Source of the DNA: JL08 sp963765555
GTDB taxonomy: Bacteria > Pseudomonadota > Alphaproteobacteria > Rhodobacterales > Rhodobacteraceae
Reading direction: 5' to 3'
Length of the DNA: 64,000 nucleotides
Assembly (NCBI GenBank): GCA_963765555.1
Contig: CAVXWX010000003.1
Span: 1 to 64,000 of the forward strand
The position numbers and the translations under genes are program-made. The notes under the pieces are model-generated. The model did not search any database. It worked only from the letters and a program-made list of their open reading frames with translations, and had not been told where the DNA came from. This document shows, piece after piece, positions 56,341 to 64,000 of this stretch (within the stretch, counting starts at the first letter, position 1; each line of letters begins with the position of its first letter).

Positions 56341-57434
56341 CACATAACCCCCGCGCCCGCGATATTGGCCTGTCCTTTGACGGCACACCCGGCCCCTGTA
56401 ACGCAATCACCGACGTGCCGGGGATCACCGTTGGGTACAGCACAGTGATCGAAGAGGCCGTGCCGGGCGTTCATGCCGGTTTGTGCACAGGGGTAACAGC
56501 GATCATTCCGCGCGGTGAAAGTGGTGCCATCGAACCGGTGTGGGCCGGGGTGCATTCGTTCAACGGCAACGGCGAACTGACAGGATCGCACCACATTCGC
56601 GATATGGGCTGGTTCATGGGGCCTGTGTTGCTGACCAATTCGCACAGTGTCGGCATCGTCAGCCATGCTGCGGTCGGATGGATGATTGACCGCTACGCCG
56701 AGACATTTGCCACCGATCATATGTGGTGTCTGCCCGTTGTCGGGGAAACCTATGACGGCACGCTAAACGACATCAACGCGCGCGGCGTAACCGAAGCCCA
56801 CGCGCTTGAGGCGTTGAACACGGCCACGTCCGGCAGGGTGGCCGAAGGCAATGTTGGCGGCGGTACAGGCATGATCGCCTATGAATTCAAGGGCGGCACC
56901 GGCACCGCATCCCGCCGGATCGACGTTGCGGGGCGTGCCTATCATCTGGGTGTGATGGTGCAGGCCAACCATGGCACCCGCAACTGGTTCGAGGTGTCGG
57001 GCGTGCCGGTGGGGCGCGAGATGCGCGATGATCTGGTCTATCCGTCTGATCTGGGGTCGATCATCGTGGTCATCGCGACCGATGCGCCGTTGCTGCCCCA
57101 TCAACTGGACCGGATCGCGCGGCGCGGCAGTATCGGCATCGGGCGCAACGGCACCAAGGGCGGGCATGGATCGGGCGATATCTTTCTGGCGTTCAGTACG
57201 GCCAATCCGCAGAAAAACCCATGGCATGCGCCTGATGTAATGACGTTAGAGGCGCTGAAAGACACGCATCTGGATGCATTTTACGCCGCCGCCGTTCAAG
57301 CCACGGAAGAGGCGGTTGTGAACGCCATGGTCGCCGCCAAGGACCGGGTCGCAGTGAAGCCCAAGGGCCAGAATGTGCGCGCGATTGATCACGGCCGCTT
57401 GCTGGACATTGTGCGCAGCTACCGGCGGACCTAG
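56337..57434 (+). CDS. P1-family peptidase (DmpA/BapA-like aminopeptidase)
   Basis: A 365-residue N-terminal-nucleophile aminopeptidase of family P1/S58. It is made as one chain and cut between Gly240 and Ser241 (PSDLG-SIIVVIATDA), exposing Ser241 as nucleophile; other motifs are NAITDVPGITVGYSTV, AEGNVGGGTGMIAYEFKGG and GRNGTKGGHGSGDIFLAF. Members remove N-terminal residues from peptides, D-amino-acid amides or beta-peptides. It overlaps the regulator gene by four bases. Confidence 0.9.
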   Translation: MTHNPRARDIGLSFDGTPGPCNAITDVPGITVGYSTVIEEAVPGVHAGLCTGVTAIIPRGESGAIEPVWAGVHSFNGNGELTGSHHIRDMGWFMGPVLLTNSHSVGIVSHAAVGWMIDRYAETFATDHMWCLPVVGETYDGTLNDINARGVTEAHALEALNTATSGRVAEGNVGGGTGMIAYEFKGGTGTASRRIDVAGRAYHLGVMVQANHGTRNWFEVSGVPVGREMRDDLVYPSDLGSIIVVIATDAPLLPHQLDRIARRGSIGIGRNGTKGGHGSGDIFLAFSTANPQKNPWHAPDVMTLEALKDTHLDAFYAAAVQATEEAVVNAMVAAKDRVAVKPKGQNVRAIDHGRLLDIVRSYRRT

Positions 57435-57449
57435 GAAAAGGAGCGGGAC

Positions 57450-58536
57450 ATGGACATCATCGACTGTTTCGGAACGCCGCAAGAACGCGGACATAGCCAT
57501 GGCGAAACCCTGCGCGACCGGATCAATGCGGCGCTTCAGATGTGGGAGCAGGCGACGATGTCGTCGCGCGGCCCCCGCGCGCCCAAGGATATTGATACCT
57601 ATTGCGAAACACTTCCTGAACAGAACGACCCTGATCCAGAGTGCGAAACGCATCACACCGGATATTTACGACGAACTGGTCGGCATTGCCGAAGGCGCGG
57701 GGCAACCGCTGGCGCGCATTCTGGCCTACAACCTGATGGATGAACAATGGTGGTACGATGCGCGCCCCGATGCGCCGCCGCCGGGGTGCAGCCTGATCGC
57801 CACGCCGGTCAGGGGCGGGCACCTGCTGGCGCAGAATATGGATTTGCCGGCCCACATGGCCGGTTCGCAGGTCGTGTTGCGCCTTGGCGGTGCGGACATG
57901 CCGCAAACAATCGTGCTCAGCGCGGCTGGCATGATCGGGTTGACCGGCGCCAATGACGCGGGGCTGGCGGTGGGCGTGAACACCCTGCTGATGCTGCACC
58001 ACGCAGCGGATGGTTTGCCGGTGGCGATGGCACTGCGCCACGCGCTCGGTGCGCGTGATCGCGCGCATGCGCTGGAGCGTCTGTGCGGTGTCGGGCACGC
58101 CAGCGGACAGCATTACGCCATGGCTACCAAAGATGGTATTTCGTCGGTCGAATGTTCGGCCCTGTCCTGCAGGCCGTTGCCGGTGCCGCAGAACGGCATT
58201 TTGCTGCACACCAATCATCCCCTGATCAATACAGATGTCGATGACACGGCGCAGGCGCGGCTGGACGGGGCGGGGTTCAACAAAAGTTCACGCACCCGTC
58301 TGGACTGGCTGCACACCCGCACAGGGGCAATTGATACGGTTGACCGGTTGCAATCGGTTTTCGATGACACCGACGCGCCGATCTGTATGCGCGCCAAAAC
58401 AAATGGCGGGTCCAGTACATTTGCGTCTGTGCTGTACGAAATGACAGACACGCCAAGCGTCCGTATGCGGCAGGGCATCGCGGGGGATGAGACATGGCAG
58501 GCGTTCGCGTTTTCGGATACGCATGTGACAACCTGA
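57450..58536 (+). pseudogene. C45-family autoproteolytic acyltransferase/hydrolase, single frameshift
   Basis: Homologue of acyl-CoA:6-aminopenicillanic acid acyltransferase. AAAAGGAGCGGGAC precedes ATG 57450 (MDIIDCFGTPQERGHSHGET). At about 57606 the frame changes: GCGAAACAC; removing one A gives YCEHFLNRTTLIQSAKRITP and a continuous chain to 58536, about 362 residues. Nucleophile Cys (codon 57787-57789) follows Gly in PPPGCSLIATPVRGGHLLAQ, the self-cleavage site; GAHDAGLA-like motif is TGANDAGLAVGVNTLLM. Members hydrolyse N-acyl amino acids or short peptides. A one-base homopolymer insertion is the simplest explanation. Confidence 0.82.
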
Positions 58537-58557
58537 TTGAATTGACCCAAGGGGACC

Positions 58558-59601
58558 ATGATGAACACTGATTTGCTGAAACGTTTGTGCGAAATGCCGG
58601 GGGTGCCGGGGCGCGAAAGCCGCGTGCGCGATTTGATCACATCGGAAATCAAGGGCCTGTTCGATGATGTCGAAACCGACGCGATGGGATCGCTGATCTG
58701 CCGGCGTGATGCAAAGGGGAAGGGGCCCGCGCCCAAGGTGATGTTGCTGTGTCACATGGACGAAATCGGCTTTCTCGTCAGCCACATTTCCAAAGACGGG
58801 TTTTTATACCTGCAACCGGTGGGCGGATTTGATCCGCGCAATCTGTTTTCGCGTCGGGTGCTGGTGTGCACGGATGATGGCGATCTGAAAGGTGTGATGA
58901 ACCCGGGCGGCAAGCCGATCCATATTTCATCCCCCGAGGATCGCAAGAAGATACCCGAAGTCGGGGAATTCTTTGTTGATATCGGGCTGGGCGAAAAGGC
59001 GAAAGATGTGGTCAAGGTCGGCGATTACGTTGTCATGGATGAACCTTTTGTCGAAATGGGCGACCGGTTCGTATCCAAGGCGCTGGACAACCGCGTGGCC
59101 TGCTGGCTGGGCATCGAGGCGATCCGCAAACTGGGCAAAAAGGGGCGTGGTGCGGAAATTCATGTCGCCTTTACCTGTCAGGAGGAAGTGGGCCTGCGCG
59201 GCGCGCGCACGGCGGCGTATCGTGTACGCCCCGATATCGGGTTGGGCATCGATACCACGCTGGCCTGTGACACGCCCGGTGTGCCCGATCACATGGCAAC
59301 CACGCAGTTGGGCCAAGGGTTCGGCCTGCACGTGCGCGACAGCAGCTTTATCGCCGATGCCGAACTGGTGCGCGACGTCGAGGCACTGGCCATTCGCAAG
59401 AAAATCCCGTTCCAGCGCACGATGCTGGCCGCAGGCGGGCAGGACGGTGCCGCAGCACAACAGGCTGCCGCGGGCGCGCGCGCGATCGGCATCGTTGTTG
59501 GCACCCGCTACATCCACACGGTGACGGAAATGATTTCGAAACGCGATCTAAAGGCCGCGCTCGACATAATAGTGGCCTATCTGGAAGGGTTCGATGGCTG
59601 A
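58558..59601 (+). CDS. M42-family metallopeptidase
   Basis: A 347-residue aminopeptidase of family M42 (glutamyl aminopeptidase/endoglucanase type), which forms large dodecameric particles and needs two metals. Motifs: LLCHMDEIGFLVSHISKDGF (His ligand), SKALDNRVACWLGIEAIRKL (Asp bridging ligand), AFTCQEEVGLRGARTAAYRV (catalytic Glu and Glu ligand), GLGIDTTLACDTP (Asp) and TRYIHTVTEMI (His). Last gene of the peptide-use operon. Confidence 0.92.
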   Translation: MMNTDLLKRLCEMPGVPGRESRVRDLITSEIKGLFDDVETDAMGSLICRRDAKGKGPAPKVMLLCHMDEIGFLVSHISKDGFLYLQPVGGFDPRNLFSRRVLVCTDDGDLKGVMNPGGKPIHISSPEDRKKIPEVGEFFVDIGLGEKAKDVVKVGDYVVMDEPFVEMGDRFVSKALDNRVACWLGIEAIRKLGKKGRGAEIHVAFTCQEEVGLRGARTAAYRVRPDIGLGIDTTLACDTPGVPDHMATTQLGQGFGLHVRDSSFIADAELVRDVEALAIRKKIPFQRTMLAAGGQDGAAAQQAAAGARAIGIVVGTRYIHTVTEMISKRDLKAALDIIVAYLEGFDG

Positions 59602-59641
59602 ACCTGTCAGGACTGATCGGCCGATCTTTGCGATTGTCGCG

Positions 59642-61168
59642 TCAGTCCACGACGGGATCAAGACCCATAAGATGCGTCAGCGGCGCGTGATCATCCGTTA
59701 GAACCTGCGCCGTCTTTTGTTGCAGAACGTTATTGATGAACGCAGGGTCCAAAGGCTGAAAACGGGTTCTGTCCGGTGCCGCTGTTTCGATTGCGGAGAC
59801 CGGACTGTCCTGCGCGCTGGCCAGCAGAACAAAGACACGGCGTTCACCGCGTTCGGGGGCATTGGCGATGGTCCAGACTTCTACGCTGGCAAAGATTTCG
59901 CGCAATGTCACGACCACTGCCGATAACGCATCAAGCCTGTCCACATTGTCGATCAGGTTCATGGCAAAGACCCCGCCGGGTTCCAGCCGGTCGGCAACCA
60001 GATCAAAAAATTCGACCGTCACAAGATGTTCGGGAACGGCGATGTCGGTAAACGCATCACCGACGATAACGTCAAATTTCCGGGGACTGGAGCGCAGGGC
60101 GCGGCGCGCATCGTCATGAAGAATTGTCGCGGTTTCGGGATCGAACCAGAAACGATCTGCGGCCACGGCCGTGACCTCGGGATCGATCTCGGCGATGGTG
60201 ATGCCGGATATGCCCCGATCCGCCCAGGCCCGCGGCACCGAATAAGACCCGCCACCGATGTGAAATGAGGTGAAATCCGTTCGATCCATACGCATGCGGG
60301 GCAAGGCATCCAGCATTGCGGCGTGTTCGGTAAACATCACCCTTGGCGCGTTCCGCCCGCTTATCCCATGCGCCAGATGATCGACCACCATAAGATTGAC
60401 CGGCGCAGTCGGATCATCGGACATGGCGACCGTCCGAATGCAGTAGTAGCTGCTTTCGCGATCACACACCGCTGGCAGGCCGAAAGCAGCGATGCCGGTC
60501 AGACCAACCGCTGCGATCCCGCCAAGCGAAGCGGCCAATTCGCGCGGTGATGCCCCGCCAAGCCAAAAGAGTACGAGTGCCGCAAGCGCATAGATCGCGG
60601 CAATGACAAGCAGGGTTGCAACCGACCCCATCCAGGGCACGAACAAGAACCCCGCTGAAAGAGTTCCGACAATGGCCCCGATTGCGCCCGCCGCAAACAT
60701 CGCCCCAAGGGCCCGTTCAGACCGGTCGCGCCCGCGCATCGCCGCCACTGTGAGAACAGGGGCAGGCACACCTGCAAACAGCGAGGGTAAGAAGAACGCC
60801 AACATGCTGAGCGCAGTGATAGCCGCCAGCGGATGCAACAGGGTTTCGATCACCGGCCCCGCAAGCGCCCGCAGCAACAGGGTTGCCCCGGCCGTTGCGC
60901 AAGCGGCTGCGATCATGGTCCACCCCGTGATCCGCAGCGCGCGGCCTGTTTCAAGCCCCGCGATCCGTCCGCCCCACCAGTGGCCGACAGAAAAACCTGC
61001 AAGAACCACCGCAATAATCGATGTCCAGGTGTACAGGCTCATCCCGACATAGGGTGCAATCATGCGCCCTGCGACAATCTCGACCACAAGGCTGGACGCG
61101 GAAATGCCGGCCTGAAGGAAGATCAGCAACCAAAGCGGTTTAAGTAGTTGTTTTGCGGGGTCTTTCAT
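59642..61168 (-). CDS. Membrane-bound spermidine synthase-like protein
   Basis: A 508-residue protein with about eight N-terminal helices (LLIFLQAGISASSLVVEIVA, TWTSIIAVVLAGFSVGHWWG) and a C-terminal Rossmann domain like polyamine synthases (FTSFHIGGGSYSVPRAWADR, ITIAEIDPEVTAVAADRF, VIVGDAFTDIAVPEHLVTVE). Such fusions are common and poorly understood; polyamine synthesis is not proven for them. Convergent with the M42 gene; no polyamine gene adjoins. Confidence 0.85.
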   Translation of the reverse strand: MKDPAKQLLKPLWLLIFLQAGISASSLVVEIVAGRMIAPYVGMSLYTWTSIIAVVLAGFSVGHWWGGRIAGLETGRALRITGWTMIAAACATAGATLLLRALAGPVIETLLHPLAAITALSMLAFFLPSLFAGVPAPVLTVAAMRGRDRSERALGAMFAAGAIGAIVGTLSAGFLFVPWMGSVATLLVIAAIYALAALVLFWLGGASPRELAASLGGIAAVGLTGIAAFGLPAVCDRESSYYCIRTVAMSDDPTAPVNLMVVDHLAHGISGRNAPRVMFTEHAAMLDALPRMRMDRTDFTSFHIGGGSYSVPRAWADRGISGITIAEIDPEVTAVAADRFWFDPETATILHDDARRALRSSPRKFDVIVGDAFTDIAVPEHLVTVEFFDLVADRLEPGGVFAMNLIDNVDRLDALSAVVVTLREIFASVEVWTIANAPERGERRVFVLLASAQDSPVSAIETAAPDRTRFQPLDPAFINNVLQQKTAQVLTDDHAPLTHLMGLDPVVD

Positions 61169-61290
61169 CGAAATTGTCCTGTCAAAGAAAGCGGCGTTCA
61201 GTCGGATAGGGGCGATGCCCGTTTTTTATGTTCACTATGCAAATCGCCCCGATCACGGTATTTGATCCATGAAAAGGAAAGGCGATTATT

Positions 61291-62239
61291 CTGCAAGACA
61301 TTCTAACCATAACACTCAATCCTGCGGTTGATTTGTCCACGTCGGTTGCGCAGGTCATCGCCGGACCAAAGCTATATTGCGACCCGCCGCGGATCGAACC
61401 GGGTGGTGGAGGCGTGAATGTCGCGCGGGCCATTTGCAAGCTGGGTGGCCCGGCCAAGGCCCTGATTGCTGTTGGTGGCGTTTCAGGCGAACGGCTGTTG
61501 CAATTGCTGGCGGCTGAACATGTGCCTGTTCACCCCGTGCCGGTCAGCGGGGAAACCCGCGAAAGTTTTGCAGTCACAGACAGCAGCAATGGTGCGCAAT
61601 TCCGCTTCAGCCTTCCGGGCCAGACCCTGACCGCAGAAGACGGCGACCGCCTGATCGCTGAAATTGTGGCGTTCGGCGGGCGCAGACGCTTACGTCGTCT
61701 TAAGCGGTGGCGTCGCGCCGGGGTTGGGCGATGCCTATCCTGAACGCATTCGCGCCGCGTTGTCCCCGCGCACACAAAAGCTGGTGGTCGATACGTCCAA
61801 GGGCGCTTTGATGCGTTTGGTTGCGCAGCCGTCGGCCCCGTTGCACATCCTTCGGCTGGACCAGAGAGAGGCGGAGCAGGCGGCCGGTCATCCGTTAGAG
61901 ACGGCGGCGGATAGCATTGCGTTTGCCCGAAACCTGATCGCAAGGGGTGTGGCCAGAACCATCGTCACAGGGCGCGCCGCAGAAGGTTCGATTCTGGTGA
62001 GCAAAGATGCGTGTTATATGTGCCGCGCCCCGCAGGTTCCGGTGGTCAGTAAAATCGGCGCGGGCGATGCTTTTGTCGGGGCACTGACATTGGCACTGGC
62101 GCGCGGGCATCCACCGGGCGAGGCGCTGCAATGGGGCGTTGCGGCGGCCAGTGCGACCATGGGCACCGCAGGCACGGGGCTTTGCGATCTGGGCAGCGTC
62201 AAGGCGCTGCTGCCCCAGTGCCCGTTGGAGCAGGTTTGA
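61291..62239 (+). pseudogene. PfkB-family sugar kinase (1-phosphofructokinase-like), single frameshift
   Basis: Carbohydrate kinase of the PfkB family, hexose-phosphate branch. The N-terminal reading QDILTITLNPAVDLSTSVAQ has no ATG; CTG 61291 (or ATT 61288) is the apparent start after GGAAAGG. Substrate and nucleotide motifs: EPGGGGVNVARAI, KIGAGDAFVGALTLALARG (catalytic Asp). At about 61675 the frame shifts: GGCGGGCGC; removing one G joins EIVAFGGADAYVVLSGGVAP, and the chain has about 315 residues, the normal size. Enzyme activity would be phosphorylation of a fructose- or tagatose-type sugar phosphate. Confidence 0.82.
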
Positions 62240-62408
62240 CGCGCGGCAGCGCAGGTATCCGGCCCGCATTTCTGCCCAACGCGGGGCCGTTCTGGCAGAA
62301 GACCTGCCCCTTTGTGCCAATAAAACGATCAAAAGCGCGGCGGGTCGCCCAATAATTGGGCAATCAGGCCCGCTTGGCTGATTGGGTATCGCTTGTCGAT
62401 GACACGGT

Positions 62409-63299
62409 TTGCGGCCTGTGGTGCAACACAATGAACACCGCTTTGAGGGAGCGCCTCCGATCACGCTGCAATCCGTCATACCTGCCTGGTCGGCGACGAC
62501 ACAACCGCCGCGCGCCTTGGGCCGTGTTGACCTGTCGACAAAAAACACGGCGCGGCGCACGGCATTGTCCGATCTTTACCAGTCAGGCGCGCTGAAAATG
62601 CTGTTTCCGCGATGCAACAACGACCCGTTACAGGGCATCATCATCAACACCGCAGGCGGGGTGACAGGGGGCGATGCGTTTTCGTTTTCTGCCCACGTGG
62701 CCAAGGATACGCATCTGGGGTTGACCACCCAAGCGGCCGAGCGCGCCTACAGGGCGCAACCGGATCAAATTGCGAGCATCCGCAACCGTCTGGTGGTGGC
62801 GCGCGGTGCGCGCGCGGATTGGCTTCCGCAGGAAACCATTCTTTACGAAGCATGCGCGCTGGATCGTCGCTTGTCTGTCGAACTGGAAACAGGCGCGTCC
62901 CTCTTGATGGTTGAACCGATTGTGTTCGGACGTACAGCCATGGGCGAAGTGCTGCGTGACGCCCATTTCAGGGACCGCATCGAAATCCACCGCGATGGCA
63001 CGCCGCTTTATCTTGATGCGATCACGCTGAAAGGTGATGTGACGGGGCATTTTGCCCGATCCGAAATTGGGCAGGGTGCCAGGGCAATGGCCACAATCGT
63101 CCTTGTGTCCGATACCGCCCGATCGGTTCTGGAGCCTGTCCGCTCTATGCTGCCCACATCGGCGGGGGCGAGCCTGATCGGGCATGATTTGCTGGTGGTG
63201 CGCATACTGGCTCCCGATAGTTTTGTGCTGCGCCAGTCCCTTGTTCCGGTGCTGGGACTGCTGAACAACAACACGCTTCCCCGATCATGGATGACCTAG
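62409..63299 (+). CDS. ureD: Urease accessory protein UreD
   Basis: Urease maturation chaperone, up to 296 residues. Motifs: LSDLYQSGALKMLFPR, IIINTAGGVTGGDAFSFSAH, LTTQAAERAYRAQ, ADWLPQETILYEACALDRRL and LVEPIVFGRTAMGE-like. The start is unsure: TTG 62409, or GTG 62418/62421; the N-terminal 20 residues are not conserved in the family. No clear ribosome site is seen. The stop lies one base before ureA, so ureDA are co-transcribed. UreD helps UreF and UreG insert nickel into urease. Confidence 0.9.
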   Translation: MRPVVQHNEHRFEGAPPITLQSVIPAWSATTQPPRALGRVDLSTKNTARRTALSDLYQSGALKMLFPRCNNDPLQGIIINTAGGVTGGDAFSFSAHVAKDTHLGLTTQAAERAYRAQPDQIASIRNRLVVARGARADWLPQETILYEACALDRRLSVELETGASLLMVEPIVFGRTAMGEVLRDAHFRDRIEIHRDGTPLYLDAITLKGDVTGHFARSEIGQGARAMATIVLVSDTARSVLEPVRSMLPTSAGASLIGHDLLVVRILAPDSFVLRQSLVPVLGLLNNNTLPRSWMT

Positions 63300-63300
63300 A

Positions 63301-63603
63301 ATGCAACTGACACCGCGCGAAAAAGACAAACTTCTGATTTCCATGGCCGCCGAAGTGGCCCGCAAGCGGTTGGCGCGCGGGGTCAAGCTGAACCATCCAG
63401 AAGCGATCGCTTTGATCACGGATTCTGTTGTCGAAGGCGCGCGCGACGGACGCAGCGTGGCCGAAATGATGCAGGCCGGCGCTCAGGTGGTCCGCATTGA
63501 TCAATGCATGGAAGGCGTTGCCGAAATGATCCCCGAAGTTCAGGTCGAGGCGACGTTTCCCGATGGCACCAAACTTGTCACTGTCCACAATCCGATCAGA
63601 TAA
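63301..63603 (+). CDS. ureA: Urease gamma subunit
   Basis: A 100-residue structural subunit, the standard size: MQLTPREKDKLLISMAAEVA at the start, LNHPEAIALITDSVVEGARD, and EVQVEATFPDGTKLVTVHNP at the end. It packs with UreB and UreC in the urease trimer in the cytoplasm. Confidence 0.97.
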   Translation: MQLTPREKDKLLISMAAEVARKRLARGVKLNHPEAIALITDSVVEGARDGRSVAEMMQAGAQVVRIDQCMEGVAEMIPEVQVEATFPDGTKLVTVHNPIR

Positions 63604-63615
63604 GGAAAATCCCGC

Positions 63616-63804
63616 ATGAAACCTATCGCACGTCTATCCCTTTTCACCGCAGGTGCGGTGTCTGCAACGCAGGCCGCAGCCCATGTTTCAACCATCGAAC
63701 ATACACACAGTTCGGACGCGACCGGCGTCGCCATTGCGGGGGTTTTCATGGTTACGTTACTGGCTGTTGTGCTGATCCGCAGAACAGCAAAGGCCAGAAC
63801 ATGA
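63616..63804 (+). CDS. Small membrane protein between ureA and ureB
   Basis: A 62-residue protein with AAGGA before ATG 63616. It has a weak signal segment (LFTAGAVSATQAAAH), a His-containing stretch STIEHTHSSDATG and one membrane helix (VAIAGVFMVTLLAVVLIRR). Its stop overlaps the ureB start by four bases, so it is part of the operon. I do not recognise a characterised family; the histidines may suggest metal contact, which is only a guess. Confidence 0.75.
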   Translation: MKPIARLSLFTAGAVSATQAAAHVSTIEHTHSSDATGVAIAGVFMVTLLAVVLIRRTAKART

Positions 63805-64000
63805 TCCCCGGAGAAGTGTTTCCGGCAGACGGTACACTGACCCTGAATCCGAACCGCGATGCGACAACCCTGATGGTGGCGAACACAGGCGATCGGCCGG
63901 TGCAGGTGGGCAGCCACTACCATTTTGCCGAAGCCAACCCGGCGCTGGAATTTGATCGCGAACAGGCCCACGGACGCCGTCTGGATATCGCGGCGGGCAC
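63801..64000 (+). CDS. ureB: Urease beta subunit, partial (window edge)
   Basis: The first 66 codons of the urease beta subunit: MIPGEVFPADGTLTLNPNRD, TTLMVANTGDRPVQVGSHYH, FAEANPALEFDREQAHGRRL, all typical. The gene continues beyond the window, where ureC and the E/F/G accessory genes would be expected. Confidence 0.95.
   Translation, partial: MIPGEVFPADGTLTLNPNRDATTLMVANTGDRPVQVGSHYHFAEANPALEFDREQAHGRRLDIAAG

Noticed and set aside
1..64000. CRISPR arrays, prophage or plasmid origins
   Set aside because: No regularly spaced repeats, phage structural genes or replication initiators were seen.

Overview
The window reads as chromosome of an alphaproteobacterium of the Rhodobacterales (Roseobacter/Rhodobacter group). 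Reasons: a GC-rich, densely packed sequence; the left-end block SPOR lipoprotein, D-Ala-D-Ala carboxypeptidase, tmk, holB, tatD, metallo-beta-lactamase, which I recall as a conserved order in that group; a VPLPA-type C-terminal sorting tail; tripartite tricarboxylate transporter (TctABC) genes; and many short overlapping operons. This is inference from gene content and recalled family knowledge, not from a database search.

Layout. 1-5371 (minus): housekeeping block, in which MBL, tatD, holB and tmk are all broken by frameshifts. 5593-5682: tRNA-Ser(UGA), then about 1 kb of AT-richer DNA with only gene remnants. 6735-9446 (plus): two exported proteins (DUF1254/DUF1214 and a MetA-like outer-membrane protein). 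9583-14708 (minus): a six-gene unit of PLP class V enzyme, solute-binding protein, two permeases, ATPase and inositol-monophosphatase-like enzyme, with a divergent LuxR-type regulator that is frameshifted and followed directly by a decayed IS6-family element. 16730-21081 (plus): acetate kinase, then a class III aminotransferase/aminomutase plus glutamine-synthetase-like ligase pair behind a promoter with two TTTTGATCAAAA palindromes.

21110-29863 (minus): an eight-gene catabolic unit, tctC-tctB-tctA-hydroxyacid dehydrogenase-IlvD/Edd dehydratase-SAF oxidoreductase-SMP-30 lactonase-LysR. It is divergent from an HMG-CoA-lyase-like gene and a family III CoA-transferase (30029-32105). Together these look like a pathway for an unidentified polyhydroxy or branched organic acid; tctA carries an in-frame stop. 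32221-42839: exported proteins, a FecR/CHASE2-cyclase pair, two methyltransferases, a dienelactone hydrolase, a Tat-exported dioxygenase-like protein with a small membrane protein, and a DUF2478 protein. 43065-50379: RND pump, adaptor, LysR, WrbA, a micro-protein and an EamA exporter.

50502-59601 (plus): a peptide-use operon (dipeptide-type ABC importer with fused ATPases, RpiR regulator, P1 aminopeptidase, C45 N-terminal-nucleophile hydrolase, M42 metallopeptidase). 59642-61168: membrane-bound spermidine-synthase-like protein. 61291-62239: PfkB-type sugar kinase (frameshifted). 62409 to the end: start of a urease operon (ureD, ureA, a 62-residue membrane protein, ureB cut by the window edge).

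A theme across the window is single-base frameshifts, several explained by one extra or missing base in a short homopolymer. They disrupt genes expected to be essential (holB, tmk), so many are likely sequence errors rather than real pseudogenes.
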